Numbered from the stretch's first letter, positions 28,026 to 36,893 are shown. The stretch is DNA of 64,000 nucleotides from Parashewanella spongiae (GCF_004358345.1 NZ_CP037952.1:4154001-4218000); one strand, 5' to 3'. Notes: generated by a model not told the origin, from the letters alone. Translations and numbers: made by a program.

Positions 28026-29014
28026 TGTCTATTCTACTTGATGCTGTATCTAAGAGTAAGCAACAATCCAATGATAAGCTTGACCCAATCATGAATCCTT
28101 ATCATCAATTCCAGCAACAGCAAAAACACGGTCAACTGCCCTTTCGAGTTGCGCTGTTAAGCTTAACGGTAACGATTGGTGTAGCGGCGGCTTGGTGGTT
28201 TACTGCAACTGAGACTTCAACAATACAGGCGGCTCCTACGACGCAAATTGTCGATAAACAAGTAAAGCATATTCCTATAGAAGTCACTGACGACACCACC
28301 AATACAAAACCCAACTCAAATATCGAACTTGCAGGCAAGGTAGCACTACCATTACCAAAAGTGTACCAACCACAAATACAAGTAGAAGCAACAGGAGAAG
28401 AAATTTCCCTTGGCGCTCAACCCAATCATAAACCACAAAATGCAAACGATGTTGACCAAACTACTCAGCCTGAATTTGATGATGAATACAGTCAGTCACA
28501 AGCTAGTATTCAAGCAAATAATTCAGGCACCCCATCACCTTCAACGGATGAACAAACAGAAATTGTCTTAGGCGCACCTAAGACTAATATTGAAGCCCAA
28601 AACCTTGAAGCTCTCAAACGCCAAGTTGAACTTGCAGCATCAGATGTCGGTTTAAAGACTGAAGCCCAAAGAAAGCAAGACGATCTCGTTGATAAATTTC
28701 AAGCGGCACTCAGTCAAGTTGAGCTTGAACATTCATTGTCGAATTCAAACAATAGCGATTCGGATAAGCCTACAATAAAAACCAATATACCGAAATACGG
28801 CGAGCTTCCGGCAGGAGTACAACTGCAAGTTCCCGAGTTTAATATCAATGCTCACATGTATTCTACCGACCCAAAAGACCGAATACTGAGTGTCGATGGC
28901 GTAGAAATTAAAGAAGGCGATAAAATCAAAGGCAAGTTAAAAGTAATTGAAATTCGCCCAAGAGATGTCGTACTTGAAGTAGCCGGCAAGAAGTTTAAAG
29001 TGCCCGCCATTTAA
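28025..29014 (+). CDS. gspB: GspB-type type II secretion assembly protein
   Basis: GspB partners GspA in the inner membrane. The 329-residue protein has a short cytoplasmic start (MSILLDAVSKSKQQ), one membrane helix at about residues 40-60, a long low-complexity periplasmic stretch and a C-terminal GspB domain around ILSVDGVEIKEGDKIKGKL. The ATG shares bases with the gspA stop codon (TAATG), indicating coupled translation. A terminator follows at 29059. Confidence 0.88.
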   Translation: MSILLDAVSKSKQQSNDKLDPIMNPYHQFQQQQKHGQLPFRVALLSLTVTIGVAAAWWFTATETSTIQAAPTTQIVDKQVKHIPIEVTDDTTNTKPNSNIELAGKVALPLPKVYQPQIQVEATGEEISLGAQPNHKPQNANDVDQTTQPEFDDEYSQSQASIQANNSGTPSPSTDEQTEIVLGAPKTNIEAQNLEALKRQVELAASDVGLKTEAQRKQDDLVDKFQAALSQVELEHSLSNSNNSDSDKPTIKTNIPKYGELPAGVQLQVPEFNINAHMYSTDPKDRILSVDGVEIKEGDKIKGKLKVIEIRPRDVVLEVAGKKFKVPAI

Positions 29015-29058
29015 AACAGAGAAAATGAGCCATCTTCTTAAGTAAGTGGCATTGTGTA

Positions 29059-29077
29059 AGCTCCCTAAAAGGGAGCT
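29059..29077 (+). terminator. Terminator-like hairpin after gspB
   Basis: The stem AGCTCCCT / AGGGAGCT with a short AAA loop lies 45 bp after gspB. It has no strong T run, so efficiency is uncertain. Confidence 0.55.
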
Positions 29078-29154
29078 AAAAGCTTAACCTAATGCAAGTT
29101 GCTGTTATGTTCACGCTATTTCTCTTTTTTGAAACCTTATACCATTAATTACAG

Positions 29155-29186
29155 TAATTAAAGTAATTAAAGTAATTAAAGTAATT
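29155..29186. repeat. 9-bp tandem array, left arm (TAATTAAAG)
   Basis: About three and a half copies of TAATTAAAG lie immediately left of the ISKra4-type element, continuing from a family A-like terminal sequence that starts near 29141. The same array, in the same phase and orientation, resumes to the right of the IS at 30827. Confidence 0.9.
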
Positions 29187-30826
29187 GGGTGTAGATCTTT
29201 TTGATCGACGAAAACCATGAAAAGATCATTAATTATCAATTGGATGGGTTTAATAAATGGTGCGAAAGGAGCAATTTTATAGTACTTATCAGTTTCCACA
29301 CACAACAAGTATATAAAAAGGCTCCTTTCATGAAACTAGCATACTCAAACTCACTCGAATTTTCATTCTTTTCTGAAGCCAAATTGCAATTTGAACGTAT
29401 TATTTCGCACCTCGAAGACGAGCAAGTTAAGCAAGAGAGCCATGGAGAAGTTGAAGCTTATATCGATACCGAAGGAACTGAGTTGTTGCGGTGTTTATTA
29501 CAGGGTTTCTTAGATATCAAAACCGCTGAAGAGCCCCGTCAGCAAGTTTGTTCCAACCGTGACATTGCATTGAATCATTTGAAAAATAACTGCAAACGAA
29601 ACTTAGAAAGTTTATTTGGTACCGTAACGATGCATCGAAAAGGTTACAGTCAACGTCGGTGTGATAGCGTGTTTCCAATGGATGGTGAGCTGAATCTTTC
29701 GAAAGATAAATACTCTGATGGTGTACGCCTAAGACTCGCTACAGAAGCAGTCAAAGGCTCATATGATGATGCAGTAAGCTCAATAGATACCACCACAGGT
29801 GCGCACGTGCCCAAGCGACAAGCAAGGCAAATTGTGCAGGATATTGCACAAGATTTTGATGGTTTTTATCTCCAGCAGAGATACCTTAAGCCAGAAAATA
29901 CATCTGATTTACTGGTATTGACTATGGATGGAAAAGGCATCGTTATGCAACCTAATAGCTTGAGAGAGGGCACGCAAAAAGCAGCGAAACAACAGAAGCT
30001 CAAAGGACGCCTAAGTGCTGGAGAAAAAAAAGACCGCAAACGAATGGCAGAAGTTGCAGCGGTATACACCACCAAGCCTTTGCATCGTACCCCAGAATCA
30101 ATCATGTCTAGAAACGATAATTCAAATGTTCGTCCATTACGTGTGCCACCAAGAAATAAACGTGTGTGGGCAAGCGTAGAAAGAAGCGCTGCGACTGTGA
30201 TTGAAGAAGCATTTTTAGAAGCTCTGGAACGAGACCCAACTCAAAGCCGTCAGTGGGTTGTACTCGTTGATGGTCATCCTCATCAGCTAAAACAAATTTA
30301 TCGGGTGATGAAGAAACTCAACATCAATGCAACGGTGGTCATGGATTTCATCCATGTGCTTGAATATCTCTGGAAAGCGGCGTGGTGCTTATTTGAAAAA
30401 GATGATCCAGAAGTCGAAGATTGGATAGAAAAGCGAGCGACTGAAATCTTACGAGGTAATGCGTCACAAGTAGCAAAAGGCCTTGGGATCAGTGCAACAA
30501 AACGGAAATTAAAACAACGAGAAGGCATTAATAAGTGCATCGGTTATCTATTGAGAAATAAATCAAGATTAGAATACGGTAAAGCGTTAGAGCAAGGTTT
30601 CCCAATTGCTAGCGGTGTCATTGAGGGAGCTTGTCGTCATCTGATTAATGATAGGTTGGATATCACTGGAGCGAGATGGAGTCTTGAAGGTGCAGAAGCT
30701 ATATTAAAACTTAGGTCGTTAAGATCGAGTGGTGATATTGAAAAGTATTGGGAGTATCACAAAAAGCAATCCAAACAGAGGTTATACAGATGTGGATAAC
30801 TTCGTCGTTTTAAAAGACCCACACCC
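29187..30826 (+). mobile_element. ISKra4-family insertion sequence, complete
   Basis: The 1640-bp element has imperfect terminal inverted repeats: GGGTGTAGATCTTTT on the left and GGGTGTGGGTCTTTT (reverse strand) on the right. It carries one intact transposase gene. It is embedded in the 9-bp array, so a target duplication of AAAGTAATT cannot be told from the array itself. Confidence 0.88.
29330..30799 (+). CDS. ISKra4-family transposase
   Basis: The 489-residue protein shows the pattern of ISKra4 transposases: LLVLTMDGKGIVMQP with the first catalytic aspartate, WVVLVDGHPHQLKQIYRVM, VMDFIHVLEYLWKAAW, and the C-terminal GVIEGACRHLINDRLDITGARW with the catalytic glutamate. The frame extends back to 29201, but ATG 29330 follows an AAAGG and gives the expected N-terminus. 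It appears intact. Confidence 0.92.
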   Translation: MKLAYSNSLEFSFFSEAKLQFERIISHLEDEQVKQESHGEVEAYIDTEGTELLRCLLQGFLDIKTAEEPRQQVCSNRDIALNHLKNNCKRNLESLFGTVTMHRKGYSQRRCDSVFPMDGELNLSKDKYSDGVRLRLATEAVKGSYDDAVSSIDTTTGAHVPKRQARQIVQDIAQDFDGFYLQQRYLKPENTSDLLVLTMDGKGIVMQPNSLREGTQKAAKQQKLKGRLSAGEKKDRKRMAEVAAVYTTKPLHRTPESIMSRNDNSNVRPLRVPPRNKRVWASVERSAATVIEEAFLEALERDPTQSRQWVVLVDGHPHQLKQIYRVMKKLNINATVVMDFIHVLEYLWKAAWCLFEKDDPEVEDWIEKRATEILRGNASQVAKGLGISATKRKLKQREGINKCIGYLLRNKSRLEYGKALEQGFPIASGVIEGACRHLINDRLDITGARWSLEGAEAILKLRSLRSSGDIEKYWEYHKKQSKQRLYRCG

Positions 30827-30896
30827 AAAGTAATTAAAGTAATTAAAGTAATTAAAGTAATTAAAGTAATTAAAGTAATTAAAGTAATTAAAGTAG
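30827..30896. repeat. 9-bp tandem array, right arm (TAATTAAAG)
   Basis: About seven and a half perfect copies of the 9-bp unit lie immediately right of the IS. Open frames here that read as long runs of one tripeptide are artefacts of the 9-bp period. Confidence 0.95.
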
Positions 30897-30900
30897 AGTA

Positions 30901-31100
30901 GGCTACTGGCCAGGGAAACCGCACGAGTGAGTGAAATATACACAATTCCATGTGGTAATTTCGTCATTCCCACAAAAGTGGGAATCTAGTGCCTTAAATT
31001 GGAATACCCAAAATCACTGGATTCCCGTTTTCACTGTAATGACGGATTATAAAGTCTACGGCTTTTGCTCTAAAAACATTCATGCGTTTCCCCTGATGCA
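30901..31100. repeat. Family E dispersed repeat (copy E1)
   Basis: The stretch containing AACCGCACGAGTGAGTGA, GTGGTAATTTCGTCATTCCC and AAACATTCATGCGTTT recurs at 58799-59302 and, inverted and partial, at 40276-40357. It includes the short hairpin around CATTCCCACAAAAGTGGGAATC. It is non-coding. Confidence 0.8.
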
Positions 31101-31177
31101 AGAACGCAGCAAAAACTTAGAAGTAAGGGATGGAAGCTGGAGTGATTTCATGTCAATACTTGTCTGAGGGTTGGTGT

Positions 31178-31217
31178 GTTTTAGTTTTAGTTTTAGTTTT
31201 AGTTTTAGTTTTAGTTT
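31178..31217. repeat. 6-bp tandem repeat (TTTTAG)
   Basis: Six to seven perfect copies of TTTTAG lie between repeat E1 and the 3' end of the short PPR gene. It is a likely slippage site with no visible coding role. Confidence 0.9.
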
Positions 31218-31291
31218 TTGTCTAAGCAACAAAATCACAACACTTCAACCCTTAATTTCCACTTATATATCAACGCGATAAACATCTTCGG

Positions 31292-32389
31292 CTATTGAGT
31301 TTCAACTCCGAAACTTGAGTTGATACATACTTTAATAAAGGCATTGTAAATGGCAACATCAGGCTTGATGCCCCATTGTTGCATTAAGTTGGTAGTATCT
31401 GTATCGCCATCACCATCACCCAGTACCAATGATTTGGCTTCTGCATAATGCCCCGCTTCAGCGCAGGCCGTCAGCAAATTCATGCAGGTGATTTGATTGG
31501 ATTTTAATGGCAAATGAGGTGCCATTACGGGTTTATCACCACACACCAGTTGCCAAGCACTATCAAACTGGTCCGTTTTAGCGCATACCGAGATAAAGGC
31601 GCTGTAAATGGCAACATTAGGCTTTATGCCCCATTGTTGCATTACGCTGGCTTCAGCTGCATTGCCTAGCACCAATTTTTTGGCATCTGAAAAATTTAAA
31701 TTTAACTTAATTAATTTCAGTAATAGTGTGCATGTTTTCGCTTCATAGACCGATTTAAATCGTATTATGTCACTAAAAACACCGTCGAAATTAGATGAAT
31801 GGCTGTCAGAAAACTCAGCCGCTTTGTGTAACAATTTATGGATTAACCTTATGTTCCATGATGTTTCCATTACCCGTTTGTCATTTTTTAGGGTGTGAAT
31901 GATTTCAATAAGCTGCGAAAGTTTAGTGCAACCACCAATTAATGCATTTAACTCAATACCCAGTTGATTTTTGGTTTTCTGTTTAAGTTTCCAAGAGTGA
32001 ATAAGCTCACTGGTATGAGTAAAAAAGGGATCAGGGGAGGAAGGTGGTTGCTGTATTTGCTTGGGATACTGAGTGCTCGATTTTGGAGTAATGGATCGGT
32101 GCTCGGTTGCAAAACGTTGGCGAACATTACTTGGCTTCTTACAATAATGAGTCTCTCGTGTGCGAGAGTTAGAGCGAGTCGCCGATGATTTATTGTTGAA
32201 AAAATCATACAGCTTTTGTCTATCGGTTTTGCTTAATCTTTGATAACCCTGTTGTAAGTCGTCATCATCATCAAACTTTGAAACCTCAAAGTTTAGATAG
32301 GATACTGCTTCGCTTGGGTATTCTTGGAGACTTTTGAGCATGAATCTATATATTGATTGTTGCTCAGCAGGAGTGCGCACTGTCGTCAT
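31292..32389 (-). CDS. Short PPR-repeat protein (truncated tandem paralogue)
   Basis: The 365-residue protein matches the N-terminal 250 residues of the larger neighbour, including the MTTVRTPAEQQSIY start and a helical domain. It then has only one full double PPR unit of about 84 residues and half of another, ending abruptly after IKPDVAIYNAFIKVC with a short unrelated tail. It lacks the SMR-like domain. The start at 32389 is chosen by alignment with the paralogue; no Shine-Dalgarno is visible for either. It may be functional or a decaying copy. Confidence 0.75.
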   Translation of the reverse strand: MTTVRTPAEQQSIYRFMLKSLQEYPSEAVSYLNFEVSKFDDDDDLQQGYQRLSKTDRQKLYDFFNNKSSATRSNSRTRETHYCKKPSNVRQRFATEHRSITPKSSTQYPKQIQQPPSSPDPFFTHTSELIHSWKLKQKTKNQLGIELNALIGGCTKLSQLIEIIHTLKNDKRVMETSWNIRLIHKLLHKAAEFSDSHSSNFDGVFSDIIRFKSVYEAKTCTLLLKLIKLNLNFSDAKKLVLGNAAEASVMQQWGIKPNVAIYSAFISVCAKTDQFDSAWQLVCGDKPVMAPHLPLKSNQITCMNLLTACAEAGHYAEAKSLVLGDGDGDTDTTNLMQQWGIKPDVAIYNAFIKVCINSSFGVETQ

Positions 32390-32401
32390 CACATTACTCA
32401 A

Positions 32402-32573
32402 TAAGTGAGTGAATTAACAAGCTAAGAAATAACGCACTGAAATGATAAATACAAAAATATTCAGCTTTAAGGCATTCTATAAATGTATAACAGAAAATTA
32501 TCCACCGCACAGGGGAGCCGTTTCGTAGCTCATAGTTGCACCTCAGACTTAAACAAAAGATAATGAAATTGAG
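32402..32573 (-). promoter_or_regulatory. Upstream region shared with the large PPR gene
   Basis: This block is nearly the same as 35774-35944 upstream of the large PPR gene. Both contain, on the minus strand, a conserved stretch with GGATAATTTTCTGTTATAC followed by ATTTATAGAAT, a good place for a promoter. Its conservation in both copies shows that the gene was duplicated together with its control region. The rest of the gap to 32740 has no feature I can name. Confidence 0.6.
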
Positions 32574-32740
32574 CGTAAATTGGTTTTGTCCCTCCCTTGC
32601 CAACTTGGTCGGCTGGCGCATTTTTACCCCAAAATCATTTATAACATTAAAACAAAAATGCAATTAACATTATAATATTGTCGTTGTTCTATGATGTTCA
32701 TTTTATCATGCGATCATTCTAAAAAGTGTGCTCGCGAGTA

Positions 32741-35700
32741 TCAAGTTATATGGGGAGACTCGCTCAATACTATCATTCTTGAGTTGAATTTATCCTCGAT
32801 AAACTCAAGTCCAAATTCATCTTTGAGAAAACTTATCATTCCATTTTTTAACGTATTATTGCCATGGTATCCAGTTATGATAGATGTTATGTTGGGTTCA
32901 TTGTTTTTTTTGTGGTAACAAAATAATAGTTTTGCGAAAGCTACTGGAACAACTCGATTATGTGTACCATTGCTTGGATGTTCTTCGAAGATTTTATCCA
33001 TATGCAAATCTATACAATGATTAATTAAGCCAACATTCTTCTTATATAGTCCTTCTATTATCCCTTTATCAATCATGCTTGCAAAATTATCTTTTTCAAG
33101 CGGCGCAAGTTGAGCATGTATTTGTGAAGGAGTACTTATGTCACATTTGTTCATTATTTTTTCTAAATACCATATTCCAGTGTCAAATTCCTTAACCTTA
33201 ATACATACTTTAATAAAGGCATTGTAAATGGCAACATCAGGCTTGATGTTCCATTGCTGCATTAAGCTGGTTGTATCTGTAGCACCATCGCCCAACACTA
33301 ATGATTTGGCTTCTGCATAACGCCCCGTTTCAGCGCAGGCCGTCAGCAAATACATGCAGGTGATTTTATCGGCTTTTAATGGCAAATAAGGAGCCATCAC
33401 AGGCTCGTCACCACACACCAGTTGCCAAGCACTATCAAATTGGCCAGTTTTAGCGCATACCGTGATAAAGGCATCGTAAATGGCAGCATTAGGCTTGATG
33501 CCCCACTGCTGCATTAAGCTGCCTATATCTGTATCGCCCAACACCAATGATTTAGCTTCTGCATAACGCCCCGTTTCTGCGCAGGCAGCCAGCAAATTCA
33601 TGCAGGTGATTTGATTGGCTTTTAGTGGCAAATGAGGTGCCATCACAGGATCGTCACCACACATCAGTTGCCAAGCGCTATCAAACTGGTCACTTTTGGT
33701 GCATACCGTGATAAAGGCATTGTAAATGGCAACATTAGGCTTGATGTCCCATTGTTGCATAAAGCTGGCTGTATCTGTATCCCCACCGCCCAACACCAAT
33801 AATTTGGCTTCTTCATAACGCCCCGCTTCAGCGCAGGCCGTCAACAAATTTATGCAAGTGACTTGATTGGATTTTAATGATAAGTGAGGTGCCATCACGA
33901 GCTTATCACCACACACCAGTTGCCAAGCACTATAAAACTGGCCAGTTTTAGCGCATACCGTGATAAAAGCATTGTAAATGGCAACATCAGGATTGATGCC
34001 CCATAGTTTCATTAAGCTGGCTGTATCTGTATCGCAATCGCCCAACACCAATGATTTGGCTTCTGCATAACGCCCCGTTTCAGCGGAGACTGCCAGCAAA
34101 TTCATGCAGGTGATTGAATCAGCCTTTAGTGGCAAACGAGGTGCCATCACAGGCTTGTCACCACACACCAGTTGCCAAGCACTATCAAACTGGCCAGTTT
34201 TAGCGCATACCGTGATAAATGCATTGTAAATGGCAACATTAGGCTTGATGCCCCACTGCTGCATTAAGCTGCCTATATCTGTATCGCCCAACACCAATGA
34301 TTTAGCTTCTGCATAACGCCCCGTTTCAGCGCATGCAGCCAGCAAATTCATGCAGGTGATTTGATTGGCTTTTAATGGCAAACGAGGTGCCATCACGGGC
34401 TTATCACCACACACCAGTTGCCAAGCACTATCAAACTGGTTCGTTTTAGCACATACCGTGATAAAGACACTGTAAATTGCAACGTTAGGCTTGATGTCCC
34501 ACTGCTGCATTAAACTGTCTGTATCTGTATCGCCATCGCCCAACACCAATGATTTGGCTTCTGCATAACGCCCCGCTTCAGCGCAGGCTACCAGCAAATT
34601 CATGCAGGTGATCTCATCTACCTTTAGTGGTAGGTGGGGTGCCATCACAGGCTTAACACCACACACCAGTTGCCAAGCACTATCAAATTGGCCAGTTTTA
34701 GCGCATACCGTGATAAAAGCATTGTAAATGGCAACATCAGGCTTGATGCCCCATTGTTGCATTAAGTTGGCTGTAGCTGTATCGCCATCGCCCAATACTA
34801 ATGATTTGGCTTCTGCATAACGCCCCATTTCAGCGCAGGCAGCCAGCAAATTCATACAGGTGATTTGATTGGCTTTTAGTGGCAAATGAGGTGCCATCAC
34901 AGGCTCGTCACCACACACCAGTTGCCAAGCACTATCAAATTGGCCAGTTTCAGCGCATACCGTGATAAAGGCATTGTAAATGGCAACATCTGGCTTGATG
35001 CCCCATTGTTGCATTAAGCTGGCTTCAACTGCATTGCCTAGCATCAACTTTTTGACATCTGAAAAATTTAACTTTAGCTTAATTAATTTAAGTAATAGTA
35101 TGCATGTTTGCGATTCATAGCACGATTTAAGTCGTGTTATGTCACTAAAAACGCCGTCGAAATTAGATGAATGGCTGTCAGAAAGCTCGGCCGCTTTATG
35201 TAACAATTTATGGATTAACTTTATGTCCCATGATATTTCCATGACTTGTTTGTCGTTTTTTAGGGTGTGAATGATTTCAATAAGTTGCGAAAGTTTAGTG
35301 CAACGACTAATTAATGCATTTAACTCTAGACCCAGTTTATTTTTGCTTTTCTGTTTAAGTTTCCAAGAATGAATAAGCGCACTGGTCTGAGTAACAAAAA
35401 AACTAGATGAGGAAGATGGTTGCTGTATTTGCTTGGTATATTGAGTGCTCGATTGTGGAGTAATGGAGCGGGGCTCAGTTGCAAAATGTTGGTGAATATT
35501 TCTTGGCCTCTCACAATAATGAGTCTCTCGTGTGTGAGAGTTAGAGCGAGTCGACGATGGTTTCTTGTTGAAAAAATCATACAGCTTTTGTCTATCGGTT
35601 TTGCTTAATAGTTGATAACACTGTTGCAACTCTTCATTATTATCAAATTTTGAAACCTTAAAGTTTAGATAGGATACGGCTTCGTTTGGGTATTCTTGGA

Positions 35701-35761
35701 GGCTTTTGAGTACGGATTCATATATTGATTGTTGTTCAGCAGAAGTACGCACTGTCGCCAT
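32741..35761 (-). CDS. PPR-SMR protein: fifteen PPR motifs plus C-terminal SMR-like domain
   Basis: The 1006-residue protein has three parts. Residues 1-254 are a helical N-terminal region shared with the short paralogue. Residues 255-838 are seven near-identical units of 82-84 residues, each made of two PPR motifs (VAIYNAFITVCAKTGQFDSA and ITCMNLLAACAETGRYAEAK types), plus a final half unit to about 864. Residues about 905-1000 resemble an SMR domain: DLH at 918-920, ITGYHGNN at 962-969, and a closing R-M-I-V-L. PPR proteins bind RNA base by base and are common in plant organelles but rare in bacteria. SMR domains often cut nucleic acid. No signal peptide or membrane segment is seen. It may be an RNA-targeting effector or an endogenous RNA factor. 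Confidence 0.82.
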   Translation of the reverse strand: MATVRTSAEQQSIYESVLKSLQEYPNEAVSYLNFKVSKFDNNEELQQCYQLLSKTDRQKLYDFFNKKPSSTRSNSHTRETHYCERPRNIHQHFATEPRSITPQSSTQYTKQIQQPSSSSSFFVTQTSALIHSWKLKQKSKNKLGLELNALISRCTKLSQLIEIIHTLKNDKQVMEISWDIKLIHKLLHKAAELSDSHSSNFDGVFSDITRLKSCYESQTCILLLKLIKLKLNFSDVKKLMLGNAVEASLMQQWGIKPDVAIYNAFITVCAETGQFDSAWQLVCGDEPVMAPHLPLKANQITCMNLLAACAEMGRYAEAKSLVLGDGDTATANLMQQWGIKPDVAIYNAFITVCAKTGQFDSAWQLVCGVKPVMAPHLPLKVDEITCMNLLVACAEAGRYAEAKSLVLGDGDTDTDSLMQQWDIKPNVAIYSVFITVCAKTNQFDSAWQLVCGDKPVMAPRLPLKANQITCMNLLAACAETGRYAEAKSLVLGDTDIGSLMQQWGIKPNVAIYNAFITVCAKTGQFDSAWQLVCGDKPVMAPRLPLKADSITCMNLLAVSAETGRYAEAKSLVLGDCDTDTASLMKLWGINPDVAIYNAFITVCAKTGQFYSAWQLVCGDKLVMAPHLSLKSNQVTCINLLTACAEAGRYEEAKLLVLGGGDTDTASFMQQWDIKPNVAIYNAFITVCTKSDQFDSAWQLMCGDDPVMAPHLPLKANQITCMNLLAACAETGRYAEAKSLVLGDTDIGSLMQQWGIKPNAAIYDAFITVCAKTGQFDSAWQLVCGDEPVMAPYLPLKADKITCMYLLTACAETGRYAEAKSLVLGDGATDTTSLMQQWNIKPDVAIYNAFIKVCIKVKEFDTGIWYLEKIMNKCDISTPSQIHAQLAPLEKDNFASMIDKGIIEGLYKKNVGLINHCIDLHMDKIFEEHPSNGTHNRVVPVAFAKLLFCYHKKNNEPNITSIITGYHGNNTLKNGMISFLKDEFGLEFIEDKFNSRMIVLSESPHIT
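33248..34999 (-). repeat. Tandem 246-252-bp repeat encoding PPR pairs (7 units)
   Basis: Seven in-frame units encode the double PPR motifs. They are highly similar at DNA level, implying recent expansion or gene conversion. Units three and six are 6 bp shorter, at the acidic linker. Confidence 0.92.
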
Positions 35762-35773
35762 TACATTATTCTA

Positions 35774-35944
35774 TAAGTGAATGAATTAACAGGCTAAAAA
35801 TAACGCGTTGAAAAGATAAATACAAAAATATTTAGTTTTAAGATATTCTATAAATGTATAACAGAAAATTATCCACCGCACAGAGGAGCCGTTTCGTAGC
35901 TAATAGTTGTACCTCAGGTTCAAGCAAAAAATAATGAAATTGAG
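35774..35944 (-). promoter_or_regulatory. Upstream region of the large PPR gene, duplicated at 32402
   Basis: The sequence matches the upstream block of the short PPR gene over about 170 bp and diverges beyond it. It probably contains the promoter. Directly outside it, AATATGAAATGAGTCT occurs twice (about 35951 and 35986) as a direct repeat of unknown meaning. Confidence 0.55.
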
Positions 35945-36044
35945 CCTTGTTCAATATGAAATGAGTCTTACGAAGGATTAATTTCTAATATGAAATGAGT
36001 CTAAAGCTCAAATTCTGTTCATGATCACCATATTGAAGTTGATT

Positions 36045-36224
36045 ATGAATATTGAAAATTTACTTTCTCTAGCTGCGCTAAAAGAATTTATTGACGGTAA
36101 CCAACCTGTTGCGTTTACAGTACTCGGCTCCAAAAGTAAAAAGTATCAGTTCATTCAAAAGACATTGATAAAGCTCACCTATTTAACGCTTCCTCGGAGT
36201 GATAAAGGCATCGTTAAACGCTAA
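36045..36224 (+). pseudogene. N-terminal fragment of an integrase-type transposase
   Basis: The 59-codon frame, with segments LLSLAALKEFIDG, VAFTVLGSKSKKYQFIQKTL and LPRSDKGIVKR, resembles the N-terminal region of an integrase-core transposase that I recall from Shewanella-type genomes. It stops where the helix-turn-helix should continue, and nothing downstream restores it. This assignment is from memory of the pattern and is tentative. Confidence 0.4.
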
Positions 36225-36239
36225 TTCCTTTTTGAACTG

Positions 36240-36362
36240 CTAAGTTATGAATACATCACCGAAGTGTTTTCTGATTGTACCAAAAATCAGTTTTTGTCTT
36301 CTCTTTAGAATAAAAACGACATGGTATTTACAATCCAATCTAGTATGAGACAAACTCTTATA
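36240..36362 (-). pseudogene. IS200/IS605 TnpA fragment
   Basis: Reading leftward from the edge of copy A4, the frame gives LSHTRLDCKYHVVFILKRRQ and IRKHFGDVF, the N-terminal hallmark of IS200-type tyrosine transposases (HUH at H-V-V-F region). It ends at a stop after about 40 residues, and its 5' end is cut by the family A element. It is a relic. Confidence 0.75.
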
Positions 36363-36710
36363 ATACCAATTACAGTAATTAAATTCCCTGCTCAGAGCTA
36401 TGTATGTGTACAAAGTACAAGTGAAATTGATGAAGACATAGTTATTACCGACATACAAAACTGTCGTTATTACATTGCTACGTAGAGACAATTTTGCGTA
36501 GTAATTTGGACACATACAAGCTCCCGAAGGGCAAGGCTAAAGGATTTCATTACCACGTTACAAGTTTTGAATTATCCCGACAAAAGCACTAAGTGCGTTG
36601 AACGCCAGTTTTGTATGGCGGCCGTAGGGAATATAGTACTTCAAACTTGCGCCTTGTACAGAAAACCTTTATCTCTTGCTGAGTGAGAGATTAATTACTG
36701 TAATTGGTAT
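36363..36710. repeat. Family A mini-element (copy A4)
   Basis: The 348-bp copy has perfect 20-bp terminal repeats ATACCAATTACAGTAATTAA at both ends, in the opposite orientation to A2. It contains the family's CGACATACAAAACTGTCG block. It truncates the IS200 relic. Confidence 0.9.
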
Positions 36711-36893
36711 TACTTCTATGCGCCCAACTGATTTTTCTAGGGTTAAGTGCTGTTGTAATGAAATCACCATTTGTTGACTGACTTAATTCAACCATTTTTC
36801 ATTAAGATCATATTTTCTTTTGTGCTGTTAGCGGTGATTTAACCCAAAGCCACTTTCTGAAATGTATTCAAGAGGGCGTTATGGTAAATGTAC

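Noticed and set aside
29155-30896. CRISPR array
   Set aside because: The repeats are 9 bp without spacers, and no cas genes are present.
30757-30973. Open frames reading as ITLITL or FNYFNY runs
   Set aside because: They are translations of the 9-bp tandem array; the period is a multiple of three, so frames stay open without selection.
33248-34999. PPR array as Sel1 or TPR repeats
   Set aside because: Units of A-I-Y-N-A-F-I with G-x-F-D-S-A-W and I-K-P-D fit the PPR consensus better than the TPR or Sel1 patterns.
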